A stretch of DNA of 64,000 bases from Pelagibacterales bacterium SAG-MED43 (GCA_014653535.1 JACWEK010000002.1:1-64000); one strand, 5' to 3'. Shown: positions 1-9,369, numbered from the stretch's first letter. Made by a program: numbers and translations. The notes: generated by a model from the sequence alone, not told the origin.

Positions 1-1772
1 TTTATATCATGTGGATATCCCACAACAGCTGCCTCAGCTACCTTAGGGTGAGCGACGAATGCACTTTCAATTTCTGCTGTACCAAGGTTGTGTCCAGATA
101 CAATTATCACATCATCAACTCTTCCTGTGATCCAGTAATATCCATCCTTATCTCTTCTACAGCCATCTCCTGTAAAGTACTTTCCATTAAATTGAGAAAA
201 ATAAGTATCTATAAATCTTTGATGATCACCATAGACAGTTCTCATTTGGCCTGGCCAAGATTGAGCAATACAGAGCCTTCCTTCCCCTGGTCCCTTTATC
301 TCTTTTCCATCTTTATTTAGAATAACAGGTTTTACTCCATAAAAAGGCTTAGTAGCCGACCCTGGTTTTAAAGGCATCGCACCTGTTTGAGGAGCTATCA
401 TTATTCCTCCAGTTTCTGTTTGCCACCATGTATCAACTATTGGACATTTAGAGTTTCCAACAGTTTTATAATACCACATCCAAGCTTCTGGATTGATTGG
501 TTCACCAACGGTACCAAGAAGTTTTAGTGATTTTCTTGAAGTTTTATTAACTGGTCCATCACCCTCTCTCATTAGAGCCCTAATAGCAGTTGGAGCAGTA
601 TAAAATGTATTTACTTTATATTTATCGATTATTTGCCACCATCGAGAGCTATCAGGATAATTTGGTATACCCTCAAACATCATAGTTGTAGCACCATTGG
701 CAAGTGGACCATAGATAATATAACTATGTCCCGTTACCCAACCAATGTCAGCAGTACACCAATAAATATCTTTTGGTTTATAATTAAAAATGTATTGATG
801 TGTCATAGATGCATAAACCATATAACCACCAGTAGTATGAAGCACTCCTTTTGGTTTTCCAGTTGAACCTGAGGTATAAAGAATAAACAAGGGGTCTTCA
901 GCATTCATTTCTTCTGGCTCACAATGAGAAGAAACATCTTTTATCAAGTCACTATACCAAACATCTCTATTATCATTCCAACTAATTTCATTTCCTGTTC
1001 TTTTAACAACAATACACTTTTTCACATTTGGGCAACTTAGTAACGCTTCATCTGTTGTTGCTTTAAGAGGAATAGTTTTTCCTCCTCTAACACCCTCGTC
1101 TGCAGTAATTATATATTCTGACTCGCAATCATTAACTCTACCAGAAATAGACTCTGCAGAAAATCCCCCAAATATAATTGAATGAACAGCTCCAATTCTT
1201 GCACAAGCTAACATCAAAATTGCAAGTTCAGGTATCATTGTTAAATAAATAGTAACTCGATCACCTTTTTGAATTCCAAGTTTTTTTAAACCGTTTGCAG
1301 CTTTAGATACTTTTTGATGAAGCTGTTTGTATGAAATTTTTTGATTGTCCTTAGGGTCATCTCCTACCCAAATAATTGCAGTTTTGTCTTTCTTATCTTT
1401 TAAGTGTCTGTCAATACAATTAGCTGATGCATTTAAGCTTCCGTCTTGAAACCAATTAATTTTAACTTCTTTTGTACTATATTTTACATCTTTGATTTTT
1501 TTATAAGGCTTTATCCACGTTATTCTTTTTCCTTCTTTTTTCCAAAAGTCATTATTATTTTTTATAGAGTCATTATATTTTTTTTGATAACCCGACTTAT
1601 TTGATAACCCAGCCTTAACCCACTCTGGTTTAGTTTTAATTATTATTTCGGTTGATTCACTAGATTTAGCTGTTCTTTTTTTTGCTTTTCTCTGTTTCTT
1701 TCTGAATACCTTTTTAGTTTTTTTCTGTTTCTTTCTGAATACCTTTTTAGCTTTTCTTTTTTTCTTTGGCAT
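1..1772 (-). CDS. acs: Acetyl-CoA synthetase, AMP-forming (3' end outside window)
   Basis: This gene activates acetate to acetyl-CoA through acetyl-AMP. It runs from an ATG at 1772 to the left edge, giving about 590 residues; the C-terminal part of the lysine-acetylation domain is missing only because the window stops. The adenylate-forming signature [12 protein letters not shown] lies near residue 300 and WWQTETGG near 450, both typical of Acs rather than other acyl-CoA ligases. Odd point: the first 35 or so residues are an extremely basic leader built on an 11-residue tandem repeat (VFRKKQ plus KKT/RKA), before the normal Acs N-terminus. No start codon downstream of the leader looks clearly better. 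The identification is secure; whether the leader is translated is inferred. Confidence 0.95.
   Translation of the reverse strand, partial: MPKKKRKAKKVFRKKQKKTKKVFRKKQRKAKKRTAKSSESTEIIIKTKPEWVKAGLSNKSGYQKKYNDSIKNNNDFWKKEGKRITWIKPYKKIKDVKYSTKEVKINWFQDGSLNASANCIDRHLKDKKDKTAIIWVGDDPKDNQKISYKQLHQKVSKAANGLKKLGIQKGDRVTIYLTMIPELAILMLACARIGAVHSIIFGGFSAESISGRVNDCESEYIITADEGVRGGKTIPLKATTDEALLSCPNVKKCIVVKRTGNEISWNDNRDVWYSDLIKDVSSHCEPEEMNAEDPLFILYTSGSTGKPKGVLHTTGGYMVYASMTHQYIFNYKPKDIYWCTADIGWVTGHSYIIYGPLANGATTMMFEGIPNYPDSSRWWQIIDKYKVNTFYTAPTAIRALMREGDGPVNKTSRKSLKLLGTVGEPINPEAWMWYYKTVGNSKCPIVDTWWQTETGGIMIAPQTGAMPLKPGSATKPFYGVKPVILNKDGKEIKGPGEGRLCIAQSWPGQMRTVYGDHQRFIDTYFSQFNGKYFTGDGCRRDKDGYYWITGRVDDVIIVSGHNLGTAEIESAFVAHPKVAEAAVVGYPHDI
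1692..1750 (-). repeat. 33-bp-period tandem duplication in the acs leader
   Basis: A 26-base stretch (1692-1717) recurs exactly at 1725-1750, a period of 33 bases or 11 codons. It duplicates the peptide KKVFRKKQ within the acs N-terminal leader. The repeat preserves the reading frame. Confidence 0.85.
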
Positions 1773-1789
1773 ATGAATATATTTTAGAG

Positions 1790-2203
1790 TTAAATCTTAC
1801 CCATCTTATTTAAAATTTTCCAGCTTTTAGAATCTATTGGCATAACAGATAATCTGCTTTGTTTGATTAAAGATAAATGGCTTAATTTCTTGATTTTTTT
1901 GATTTTATCAAGGCCTACAGGCTCATCAAGTTTTTTTACAAATCCAACTGTAATTGCAACAAATCTACCAGTTTTATCAGTTTTATCCAAATATGCCTCT
2001 CTTATTACTTTTACTATACCAACAATTTCTTTTCCAATATTTGAATGATAAAAGAAACATAGATCTCCTTTATTCATTAATTTCAAATTTTTTGCAGCTT
2101 GATAGTTTCTCACCCCATCCCAAGGAGCACCTTTTGAACCAGCCTTTTTTTGTTGGTCGATTGACCATACATCTGGCTCTGATTTAAGTAACCAATATTG
2201 CAT
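1790..2203 (-). CDS. EVE-domain protein (PUA-like fold)
   Basis: A 137-residue protein that is essentially one EVE domain, matching the usual full length of bacterial single-domain members. It opens with [16 protein letters not shown] and has the family's [11 protein letters not shown] and [10 protein letters not shown] segments. EVE proteins are PUA-like and are thought to recognise modified bases in nucleic acid; no specific reaction is established. It lies just upstream of acs on the same strand. In many alphaproteobacteria an EVE gene sits in a tsaD neighbourhood; here a hydrolase gene lies between them. Family assignment is firm and the function is open. Confidence 0.85.
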   Translation of the reverse strand: MQYWLLKSEPDVWSIDQQKKAGSKGAPWDGVRNYQAAKNLKLMNKGDLCFFYHSNIGKEIVGIVKVIREAYLDKTDKTGRFVAITVGFVKKLDEPVGLDKIKKIKKLSHLSLIKQSRLSVMPIDSKSWKILNKMGKI

Positions 2204-2226
2204 TTATTTGTTTTTCCAATGTTTAC

Positions 2227-3042
2227 TTATTTAGAGTTTTGAAAATAATTTTTTATTATTTTTTTCGTTTTACTTAACTTGCAGTCATTATGTGCTGTAC
2301 CATGTCCCTTACCACATTTATAAGCTACTAGTTCTACAGTGTTAGGATATTTTTCTTTTAAAAAATTTAGTTCTTTAGGTCGATTAAATGCATCATCTTC
2401 ATAAGCAAATATTAGTGCCTTTACAGCTTTTACCTTAGTCATTTTTTTAACCTGCCTAGGACGCTCCACCTTTCTCCAATGAGGATATTTATTAGTTTCA
2501 CTTCTTGGTCCAGCAAATGCGGGTGCAAAAACTATTGCTGAATTGAATTTTTTTTCCACTTCATCCATCATCATAAGGGATGTCCATCCACCTGCTGAAA
2601 AGCCGGTTAAAAAAATATTTTGTGGATTAACACTTTTTTCAATTAATTGATCTAAAATTTTATTAATTTCCTTTTTTCTTTTGTAAATATAAGAGCCTGT
2701 CGTTCCTGCGTCGATTGCTGTAGAGCATAAGTAATAAAAATATGTATTTTCAATTTTTGTCAAAATTTTTAAAGATTTTGGAATTTGATTATAAGATTTA
2801 GTACAATTTTCCTTTTTTTGAGGACGAGTGGTTCCATGTGAATATATAACTATTGTTAAATCACTACCATTGTCTAAATTTATTTGAGGGGTTTTACCTT
2901 TGTATTTTTGAGAGATTGGTTCTAAATTATTTGTATTAGGTGAACCAAACAACATAAAACCAGAAAAGTTTTTATTTCCTGCATGAGCATTCAAGCATAA
3001 AAATAAGCTATATAGAAAAGCTAATAAAAATTTCATATTCAC
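2227..3042 (-). CDS. Secreted alpha/beta-hydrolase-like protein
   Basis: A 271-residue protein with an N-terminal signal peptide (hydrophobic residues about 4-20, ending near AHAG), so it is probably periplasmic. The nucleophile elbow GFSAGG lies near residue 148, an Asp pair follows in AYEDDAF and a His-rich GKGHGTAHND segment lies near the C-terminus, giving a plausible Ser-Asp-His triad. The fold resembles dienelactone-hydrolase or esterase families, and the substrate cannot be told. The gene lies between tsaD and the EVE gene and is bracketed by a 13-base direct repeat derived from the EVE start, so it may have been inserted there. Confidence 0.65.
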   Translation of the reverse strand: MNMKFLLAFLYSLFLCLNAHAGNKNFSGFMLFGSPNTNNLEPISQKYKGKTPQINLDNGSDLTIVIYSHGTTRPQKKENCTKSYNQIPKSLKILTKIENTYFYYLCSTAIDAGTTGSYIYKRKKEINKILDQLIEKSVNPQNIFLTGFSAGGWTSLMMMDEVEKKFNSAIVFAPAFAGPRSETNKYPHWRKVERPRQVKKMTKVKAVKALIFAYEDDAFNRPKELNFLKEKYPNTVELVAYKCGKGHGTAHNDCKLSKTKKIIKNYFQNSK

Positions 3043-3146
3043 TCTTTTAACATAAAAAATTAAATCGTACTATGTGATGTCATATGCAGTAGTATTTATT
3101 AAATGGCTTCAATCAAGAGTTCTATGTGGGAAAGTATTGTAAAATG

Positions 3147-3212
3147 TTAGTTGAGGTTGATGGAAGTAGGTGGGTAAATAACACTAACTGACTCTATTAG
3201 CCAATATTGCAT
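3147..3212 (-). pseudogene. Vestigial copy of the EVE-gene start (21 codons)
   Basis: A minus-strand ATG overlaps the tsaD stop (TAATG). It opens a 21-codon frame starting MQYWLIES, whose first five residues match the real EVE gene start (MQYWLLKS) two genes downstream. Thirteen bases are identical (3201-3213 and 2192-2204). After about eight codons the resemblance stops and the frame ends. I read it as a leftover 5' fragment of the EVE gene, not a functional gene. The rest of this roughly 170-base gap shows nothing recognisable. Confidence 0.45.
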
Positions 3213-4285
3213 TATAATTTTACCCCAGCTCCTTTTAAATAAGCAGCATTTTCATCTAATGACCATCTTGGTTTTGCCGGATAGTCCAAATCATTAAATT
3301 TTTTCATTTTAAATTTTTCTAGTCCTACCATTGCAATCATTGCTGCATTATCACCACATAAATTAATTGGTGGAAAAATATGCTTATATTCATTTTCACT
3401 ACAAAGATTTTCAAGCATGGTTCTAATTTCTTTATTAGCCGCAACCCCTCCAGCAACAACAAATATTTTATTCTCTAACTTATTATTTTTTTCATATTCA
3501 TCAAAAGCATTCTTTGTCTTTTTATACATAATATCCAAAATTGTTTTTTGAAAAGAAGCAGCAATATCAAACTTATCTTGTTCTTTTTTAATGTTTTTAC
3601 TTATTTTTAATACTGCAGTTTTCAATCCAGCAAAAGAAAGGTTACAACCACCCTTGTTAAATATTGGTTTGGGTAATTGATATCTATTAGGATCTCCCTT
3701 TTTAGCTAAAACTTCTATTTGTGGACCACCAGGAAATTCAATCCCTAATAATTTTGCAGTTTTATCAAATGCTTCACCTAGCGCATCATCAATTGTAGTT
3801 CCCAACCTTTTATAAGATCCAATTCCTCCAACAGATAAATATTGAGAGTGACCCCCAGAAATTAATAATAATAGATATGGATAATCCAGTTTTGAATTTA
3901 ACTTAGGACTTAAAGCATGTCCCTCTAAGTGATTAACCGAAATAAAGGGTATGCTCATTGCTGAAGCAAATGATTTTCCAAAACTTAAACCAACAGACAA
4001 ACAAACAATCAATCCTGGACCAGCTGTAGAAGCCACAGCGTCAATAGCCTCTTTTTTTATACCACTGTCATCGATTGCTTTTTGAACAATCCAATCAATT
4101 TTGTTAATATGAGCTCTTGCTGCTAGTTCTGGTACAACACCACCAAATTCTTTGTGCACTTCAACTTGACTAGATACGATATTTGATAAAATTATTGGGA
4201 TTCCTTGATTATTTTCACTTATAATTGATGCGGCTGTTTCATCACAGCTAGTCTCTATTCCAAGAATTATTGGTTTTTTGCTCAT
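3212..4285 (-). CDS. tsaD: tRNA N6-adenosine threonylcarbamoyltransferase TsaD
   Basis: TsaD transfers the threonylcarbamoyl group to A37 of ANN-decoding tRNAs, working with TsaB and TsaE. At 357 residues it has normal family length. The ASKHA start GIETSCDETAAS lies near residue 9, the metal-binding HLEGH motif near 120 and the GDNAAM motif near the C-terminus. The gene is divergent from hemC, with about 40 bases between the two starts, so both promoters must lie in that gap. Assignment is secure. Confidence 0.97.
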   Translation of the reverse strand: MSKKPIILGIETSCDETAASIISENNQGIPIILSNIVSSQVEVHKEFGGVVPELAARAHINKIDWIVQKAIDDSGIKKEAIDAVASTAGPGLIVCLSVGLSFGKSFASAMSIPFISVNHLEGHALSPKLNSKLDYPYLLLLISGGHSQYLSVGGIGSYKRLGTTIDDALGEAFDKTAKLLGIEFPGGPQIEVLAKKGDPNRYQLPKPIFNKGGCNLSFAGLKTAVLKISKNIKKEQDKFDIAASFQKTILDIMYKKTKNAFDEYEKNNKLENKIFVVAGGVAANKEIRTMLENLCSENEYKHIFPPINLCGDNAAMIAMVGLEKFKMKKFNDLDYPAKPRWSLDENAAYLKGAGVKL

Positions 4286-4324
4286 TCAAATAGTTTCTAT
4301 TAATAGTACAATCTGTTTACAAGT

Positions 4325-5245
4325 ATGAAAAAAGAAAAAATTATAATTGGCACAAGAAATAGCAAATTAGCATTAATTTACGCTCAAAATGTAAAAAATA
4401 AAATTTTAGATAATTCTGATTTAAAAGATGATCAAATAGTTATTAAAGGAATTGTTACAAAAGGTGATCAAGTACAAAATAAAAGACTTTCAGACGTAGG
4501 GGGAAAAGGATTATTTTCTAAAAATATAGAGTTAGAACTTTTAACGGGAAATATAGATATAGCTGTTCATGCACTTAAAGATATGCCTGCTGATGAAACT
4601 AAAGGTTTATTATCAAACTTTTTTTTAAAACGTAACGATCCTAGAGAAATTTTAATAAGTAGAGATCATAATAAACTTGAGAATTTAAAATCAAAATCAA
4701 TTATTGGTACCTCATCGTTTAGAAGAGAATTTCAAATTAAAAGATTAAATGAAGATATTTCATGTAAATTAATAAGAGGAAATGTTGATACTCGTTTAAA
4801 AAAACTTAAAGAAGGTTTATATGATGCAATTATTCTTTCATTAGCAGGAATTAAATCATTAGATCTAGAAAAAGAGATAACCCAAATATTTTTACTAAAA
4901 GAAATAATTCCAAGCGCAGGACAGGGTGTCATCTCTGCACAATGCAAAGAAAATAACCTGGAAATTATTAAATTATTAAATAAAATTAATGATCCTGATA
5001 CTTTCAAATGCGCAGTAGCTGAAAGAAATGTGCTAAAAATTTTAGAGGGAGATTGTGAAACTGCAGTTGGAGCTCACGCGATATTAAAAGATGACATGAT
5101 AACTCTTGAAGCTGAGTTGTTTTCTTTAGATGGATCACAAAGGTTTTTTGAAAAATTAACTAAGAATAAATCAGAATTTGATACAATAGGTTTAGAAATT
5201 GGTAAAATTTTGAAAGAAAAATCTAGAGGAAATTATAAAAAATAA
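4325..5245 (+). CDS. hemC: Porphobilinogen deaminase (hydroxymethylbilane synthase)
   Basis: HemC joins four porphobilinogen units into hydroxymethylbilane for heme synthesis. The 306-residue protein has the family start IIIGTRNSKLAL, the VHALKDMPAD segment and the cofactor-binding cysteine in EGDCETAVGAHA near residue 243. It is followed one base later by hemD, the next step, so the two form an operon that continues into the MscS and YggT genes. Heme made here feeds the cytochrome maturation system encoded later in the window. Assignment is secure. Confidence 0.97.
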   Translation: MKKEKIIIGTRNSKLALIYAQNVKNKILDNSDLKDDQIVIKGIVTKGDQVQNKRLSDVGGKGLFSKNIELELLTGNIDIAVHALKDMPADETKGLLSNFFLKRNDPREILISRDHNKLENLKSKSIIGTSSFRREFQIKRLNEDISCKLIRGNVDTRLKKLKEGLYDAIILSLAGIKSLDLEKEITQIFLLKEIIPSAGQGVISAQCKENNLEIIKLLNKINDPDTFKCAVAERNVLKILEGDCETAVGAHAILKDDMITLEAELFSLDGSQRFFEKLTKNKSEFDTIGLEIGKILKEKSRGNYKK

Positions 5246-5246
5246 A

Positions 5247-5945
5247 ATGCATATACTTTTAACAAGACAACTTGATGATTGTTTGGATATGATTATTCGT
5301 TTTAAAAAGCTAGGGCATATTGTGTCTCATTTACCTTTATTGAATATTAAAAAAGTTTTATATGACCATGAGCCATTTAAAGACTGTAAAGGTATTATTT
5401 TTACAAGTGCAAATGCAATAAAATTTTTGGACACAAAAGAAATTAATAAGCAGATCAAGTGTTTTTGTGTTGGGTTTTCAACAGAAAAAAAAGCAAAAAG
5501 TACTGGATTCCAAAATATAATTTCAGCGGAGGGGAATGTTAGAAATCTTAAGGAATTAATATTACAAAATTTTAAACCCTCTAGTGGAAATATAGTCTAT
5601 GTAAGTGGTGAAATCATTTCTACAGATTTAGACCAGCAGCTATTAAAAGAAGGATATTCTGTTAAAAGAGTGATTAATTATAAATCCGATCATAATCAAA
5701 ACTTTGAAGACAATTTTATTGAAAATTTGAAAATGAATATGCCTGATATTGTCTATATATACTCATATAATAGTGCACTTAGTTTTTTGAATTTTATTAA
5801 AAATGAAAAAACTGAGAATTTATGGATGGATACAAATTTGATGTGTATGAGCGAAAAAACCTCATCAATATTGAATGAAATTAAATGGAAGAAAATATTT
5901 CTTTTTAATCCTGGAGAAGAGGAGTTTTTGTTATATAAAATTTGA
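5247..5945 (+). CDS. hemD: Uroporphyrinogen-III synthase (divergent)
   Basis: A 232-residue protein directly after hemC. HemD sequences are poorly conserved, so the call rests on position, length and fold pattern: an N-terminal ILLTRQLDDC start, GIIFTSANAIKFL near residue 52 and a second Rossmann-like half with YVSGE near 120 and YIYSYNSALSF near 170, which match the two-domain HemD layout. It cyclises hydroxymethylbilane to uroporphyrinogen III. The stop overlaps or abuts the following MscS gene. No alternative assignment fits better. Confidence 0.85.
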   Translation: MHILLTRQLDDCLDMIIRFKKLGHIVSHLPLLNIKKVLYDHEPFKDCKGIIFTSANAIKFLDTKEINKQIKCFCVGFSTEKKAKSTGFQNIISAEGNVRNLKELILQNFKPSSGNIVYVSGEIISTDLDQQLLKEGYSVKRVINYKSDHNQNFEDNFIENLKMNMPDIVYIYSYNSALSFLNFIKNEKTENLWMDTNLMCMSEKTSSILNEIKWKKIFLFNPGEEEFLLYKI

Positions 5946-5947
5946 TT

Positions 5948-7033
5948 ATGGAATTAATAAATAACTTTTCTGAGGTATTTCTATCGGTTTGGAACAAGGG
6001 AATATTAGGTGTTGATATATTTCAAATTTTGATTGGCATAGGAATTTTTTTTATTTTTCTAATTTTTAGGGGGATTATCAGCAAGCTAATAATTAAAAAA
6101 TTAGAATTAATCTCTAAAAAAACCACCAATAAATTAGACGACACTTTTGTTAACGCTTTGGTGGGTCCAGCAAGGTTTTTTCCAATAGTAGTAGGTTTTT
6201 TTATTGCAAGCTATTATATGTCTTTTACTTCAGAGGGTAGAGAAATTGTAGATACAATTAATAGAACTTTGATCACAATTTTAATATTTTGGATCATTCA
6301 TCAAATTATAGAACCTGTATCATACATATTAAGCGGCTTAGACCAATTATTAACTAGAGAATTAATTGGCTGGATAATAAAATCATTAAAGATATTAATT
6401 TTTATCTTAGGACTTGCTGCGGTCCTAGAATTATGGGGCATAAAAATTGGACCTATTATTGCGGGATTGGGTTTATTTGGTGTGGCTGTTGCTCTGGGCG
6501 CACAAGACTTATTTAAAAATTTAATCTCTGGGATTTTAGTTTTAGTCGAGAAGAGGTTTAAAATTGGTGACTGGATTTCAGTTGAAGGGATAATAGAAGG
6601 CATAGTAGAAAAAATTGGTTTCAGATCAACAACAATTAGAAAATTTGATAAATCACTGGCTATAATTCCTAATTTTCAATTTGCAGAAAATGCAGTTGTT
6701 AATGTTAGTGAAACTTCTAATTGGCTGATTAGTTGGATAATAACTCTGCAATATGACACTACAATTGGACAACTAAAAAAAATAAGAGATGAAATAGAAA
6801 ATCATATTAATGCAAGTGATGATTATAATACTTCAGTTGGAGTTGCAGTCAGAGTTGATAAATTTTCAGATAGTTCAATTGATATGTATGTGAGATGTTT
6901 TACCAAGACAGGAAGTTGGACTAATTGGCTGGATGTAAAAGAAAGACTAGCCATTGCAATCAAAGAAATTGTAGAAAAAAACGGCGCTTCTTTTGCTTTT
7001 CCAAGTCAGTCTATTTATGTTGAAAAGAAATGA
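5948..7033 (+). CDS. MscS-family mechanosensitive channel
   Basis: Small-conductance mechanosensitive channels release solutes on osmotic downshock. About 361 residues with four N-terminal hydrophobic segments (roughly residues 20-45, 70-90, 105-128 and 140-165). The pore helix GLGLFGVAVALGAQD near residue 175 has the Gly/Ala pattern of MscS TM3, followed by the cytoplasmic beta domain with KRFKIGDWISVEG. The start is an ATG two bases after the hemD stop; a TTG two codons upstream at 5942 would overlap hemD by 4 bases. Co-transcription with heme genes probably reflects genome compaction rather than shared function. Confidence 0.88.
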   Translation: MELINNFSEVFLSVWNKGILGVDIFQILIGIGIFFIFLIFRGIISKLIIKKLELISKKTTNKLDDTFVNALVGPARFFPIVVGFFIASYYMSFTSEGREIVDTINRTLITILIFWIIHQIIEPVSYILSGLDQLLTRELIGWIIKSLKILIFILGLAAVLELWGIKIGPIIAGLGLFGVAVALGAQDLFKNLISGILVLVEKRFKIGDWISVEGIIEGIVEKIGFRSTTIRKFDKSLAIIPNFQFAENAVVNVSETSNWLISWIITLQYDTTIGQLKKIRDEIENHINASDDYNTSVGVAVRVDKFSDSSIDMYVRCFTKTGSWTNWLDVKERLAIAIKEIVEKNGASFAFPSQSIYVEKK

Positions 7034-7320
7034 TAGCAATTTTTTATCTAGTTTTACAAATTTTAAAACTTTACTCTTATGTTGTAATAGCAAATGTAAT
7101 AGTTAGTTGGCTGGTTGCTTTTAATGTTTTAAATACTCAAAATAGATTTGTTTATGGAATCTTAGAGCTAAGTTACAGACTTACAGATCCATTCTTAAAT
7201 AAAATAAGACGTTTTTTACCAAATCTTGGTTCATTGGATATTTCTCCTGTTATTCTTCTTCTGTTGATTTGGTTTATTGAAATGTGTATGAAGCTTTACA
7301 TTGCACCAATAATTTTTTAG
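7030..7320 (+). CDS. YggT family membrane protein
   Basis: A 96-residue protein with two hydrophobic stretches (about residues 3-28 and 70-95) flanking the family's YRLTDPFLNKIRRFLPN segment. This single-repeat form is common in alphaproteobacteria. YggT proteins are membrane proteins linked by genetics to osmotic shock or cell division; no biochemical role is established. It overlaps the MscS gene by four bases and precedes folD by eight, so it is part of the hemC operon. The osmotic link is at least consistent with its MscS neighbour. Confidence 0.85.
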   Translation: MIAIFYLVLQILKLYSYVVIANVIVSWLVAFNVLNTQNRFVYGILELSYRLTDPFLNKIRRFLPNLGSLDISPVILLLLIWFIEMCMKLYIAPIIF

Positions 7321-7328
7321 AAAATAAT

Positions 7329-8174
7329 ATGATTTTAATTGATGGAAAAAAAGCAGCTTCAGAATTAAGAGAAGAACTTAGGCAAGAGGTTGCAGAATTA
7401 AAAACTAAACATAATAAAGTACCAGGACTGACTGTAATATTAATTGGAGATCTTACACCAAGTCAGATTTACGTAAGAAACAAAGAAAAATCAGCTAATG
7501 AAGTGGGTTTAAAATCAGATGTTATTAGATACCCAGACTCTGTAGAAGAAAAAACAGTATTAGAAAAAATTAGTGAATTAAATAAAGATGACGGTGTTTC
7601 AGGAATTTTAGTTCAATTACCCTTGCCAAAGCATATAGATAAGAAAAAGGTGATTGAAGCAATCGATCCCTCAAAAGATGTTGATGGATTTCACCCAATG
7701 AATGTTGGAAACCTTTCTTCAGGCTATGAGAGTTCTGTACCTTGTACACCCCTTGGATGCTATCTACTAATAAAAAAAATTGAACCAAACTTAAATGGTA
7801 AAAAAGCAGTTATAGTTGGAAGATCAAATTTAAATGGAAAACCAATGACACAACTTCTTTTAAAAGAAAATTGTACTGTAACAATTACTCACTCTAAAAC
7901 AAAAGATCTAAAATCTGAGTGTTTGGAAGCAGATATTGTTGTTGCGGCTGTTGGAATACCTGAGCTTGTTAAAGGTGATTGGATTAAAGAAGGAACAATC
8001 GTTATTGATGTTGGAATTAATAAAACAGAAAAAGGAATCGTTGGAGACGTGCACTTTGAGGAGGTTTCGAAAGTAGCAAAAGCTTTAACTCCAGTGCCGG
8101 GTGGAGTTGGACCTATGACGATAGCTTGTTTATTAAAAAATACAATTGACTGTTTCAAAAGATCGCAAATTTAG
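7329..8174 (+). CDS. folD: Bifunctional methylene-THF dehydrogenase / methenyl-THF cyclohydrolase
   Basis: FolD interconverts 5,10-methylene-, methenyl- and 10-formyl-tetrahydrofolate. The start is the ATG giving MILIDGKKAAS; an upstream in-frame ATG at 7284 lies inside the YggT gene and adds residues not found in the family. Signature segments are YVRNKEKSANEVG (catalytic Lys region), VGRSNLNGKPM in the NADP-binding domain and PGGVGPMT near the C-terminus. The 281-residue length is normal. THF is also the methyl acceptor for the DmdA enzyme encoded later in the window, so this gene is metabolically relevant to it. Confidence 0.97.
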   Translation: MILIDGKKAASELREELRQEVAELKTKHNKVPGLTVILIGDLTPSQIYVRNKEKSANEVGLKSDVIRYPDSVEEKTVLEKISELNKDDGVSGILVQLPLPKHIDKKKVIEAIDPSKDVDGFHPMNVGNLSSGYESSVPCTPLGCYLLIKKIEPNLNGKKAVIVGRSNLNGKPMTQLLLKENCTVTITHSKTKDLKSECLEADIVVAAVGIPELVKGDWIKEGTIVIDVGINKTEKGIVGDVHFEEVSKVAKALTPVPGGVGPMTIACLLKNTIDCFKRSQI

Positions 8175-8211
8175 TATTTAAATCAGTAAATAATTTTTGT
8201 TAAATTAGTGT

Positions 8212-8415
8212 ATGAAAAAACCCAGATATCCATATAGGATAGCCATTCTAATGGCCATACTTACTATTCCGCCAATTGGAGCCACACAATTGGGTTGGCA
8301 TTTATATGATCAACAAACTGGATTTGATTATGGTATGATAGTTGGAACATTTTCGGTTATATTTGCAGCTTGGCTAATGTATGAAAAAAATTGGAGAGAA
8401 GATGACGAGGATTAA
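8212..8415 (+). CDS. Small membrane protein of unknown function
   Basis: A 67-residue protein with two hydrophobic segments (about residues 10-28 and 40-57), a basic N-terminus (MKKPRYPYR) and an acidic tail (REDDED). I do not recognise the family. It sits three bases before the SHOCT-domain gene, so the two are probably co-transcribed. The acidic end and compact size suggest a small inner-membrane protein, but no function can be given. Confidence 0.7.
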   Translation: MKKPRYPYRIAILMAILTIPPIGATQLGWHLYDQQTGFDYGMIVGTFSVIFAAWLMYEKNWREDDED

Positions 8416-8418
8416 TTA

Positions 8419-8682
8419 ATGGAAAAAGTAATTTTTTTTGGTTTAGTAATACCGATATTTGCATTTGTACTTTATTTAGGGGGCAATGCTATTATGAATG
8501 GTATGAGTGCTAAAAATGCAAATAAAAAAGATGAAAACTTAGAAAGCAATGAAATTGAAAATTCTACCGATACTCAAAAAAACTTAAGTGAAGAATTAAG
8601 TAAGTTAAATGATCTTTTAAAAGAGGGTGTTTTAACCCAAGAAGAATTTGAAAAGGCTAAAAGAAAATTATTAGATAATTAA
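8419..8682 (+). CDS. SHOCT-domain small membrane-anchored protein
   Basis: An 87-residue protein with one N-terminal transmembrane helix (about residues 4-24), a charged linker and a C-terminal SHOCT module, LNDLLKEGVLTQEEFEKAKR, at about residues 62-82. SHOCT is a short helical module usually found at protein ends and thought to mediate oligomerisation or binding. The module is complete; the N-terminal part has no recognisable domain. The role is unknown. Confidence 0.75.
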   Translation: MEKVIFFGLVIPIFAFVLYLGGNAIMNGMSAKNANKKDENLESNEIENSTDTQKNLSEELSKLNDLLKEGVLTQEEFEKAKRKLLDN

Positions 8683-8686
8683 AATT

Positions 8687-9361
8687 TTGCTGTCTTTAAT
8701 TAAAAAAAAACTTCATATTTTACATAATATTTATTTAAAGAATAAATTCTTTATTAAAAAAAAGACTTATTCCATGGATAGGGAAGATTTAAATATTTTA
8801 AACTACTTTGGAAATAAGAAAAATGGATTTTATGTTGATGTTGGATGTTTTCATCCTATAGACAGAAATAACACTTATTTATTATATTTAAAAAATTGGA
8901 GGGGAATAAATATTGATATAAGTCAGTTTTCTATCGATTTATTTAATTTTTTGCGTCCAGATGATCATAATCTAAAATGTGCGGTTTCAGAAAAAGAACA
9001 AATCGTTAAAATTTTTTTTCAAAAAGAACTTAGTCAATTAAGTACTATTGATGAGGAACAAGCTAAAAAAGTTTTTCAAGGAGAAATTAAATCTAAAGAA
9101 ATTAAAGCTTATACTTTAAACCAAATTATTGAGAAAAGTATATATTTTGATAGGGAAATTGATTTACTAGATATTGATGTTGAGGGAGCAGACCACAGAG
9201 TGTTGTTAGGCCTTAATTTTGAAAAATACAAACCTAAATTGATCTGTATTGAAATCCATAATAAAAATATTAAAGATGATATGATATACAAATTTTTAAC
9301 GAATAAGGGTTATATTCTTATTTGGTCAAATATTTTTAGTCACTTGTTTAAAATAGCATAA
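8687..9361 (+). CDS. FkbM family methyltransferase
   Basis: A 224-residue SAM-dependent methyltransferase-like protein. The SAM motif I is FYVDVGCFHP near residue 48, followed by the FkbM pattern with NWRGINIDIS and DLLDIDVEGADHRVL near residues 160-175. The frame opens with TTG; the next ATG (MDRED, residue 30) would still keep the whole domain, so the N-terminus is uncertain. FkbM members often methylate sugars or other surface polymers, but nothing nearby specifies a substrate. It follows the SHOCT gene by four bases. Confidence 0.75.
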   Translation: MLSLIKKKLHILHNIYLKNKFFIKKKTYSMDREDLNILNYFGNKKNGFYVDVGCFHPIDRNNTYLLYLKNWRGINIDISQFSIDLFNFLRPDDHNLKCAVSEKEQIVKIFFQKELSQLSTIDEEQAKKVFQGEIKSKEIKAYTLNQIIEKSIYFDREIDLLDIDVEGADHRVLLGLNFEKYKPKLICIEIHNKNIKDDMIYKFLTNKGYILIWSNIFSHLFKIA

Positions 9362-9369
9362 ATGAAAGA

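Noticed and set aside
9-866. Plus-strand frames across the acs region
   Set aside because: The minus strand carries continuous acetyl-CoA synthetase motifs here; the plus-strand frames match nothing.
1748-1772. Nuclear-localisation-like PKKKRK at the acs N-terminus as evidence of eukaryotic origin
   Set aside because: The surrounding genes and the protein are clearly bacterial; the motif is explained by lysine-rich low-complexity sequence.
7284-7328. Upstream in-frame start for folD
   Set aside because: These fifteen codons overlap the YggT gene and add residues not seen in FolD proteins.
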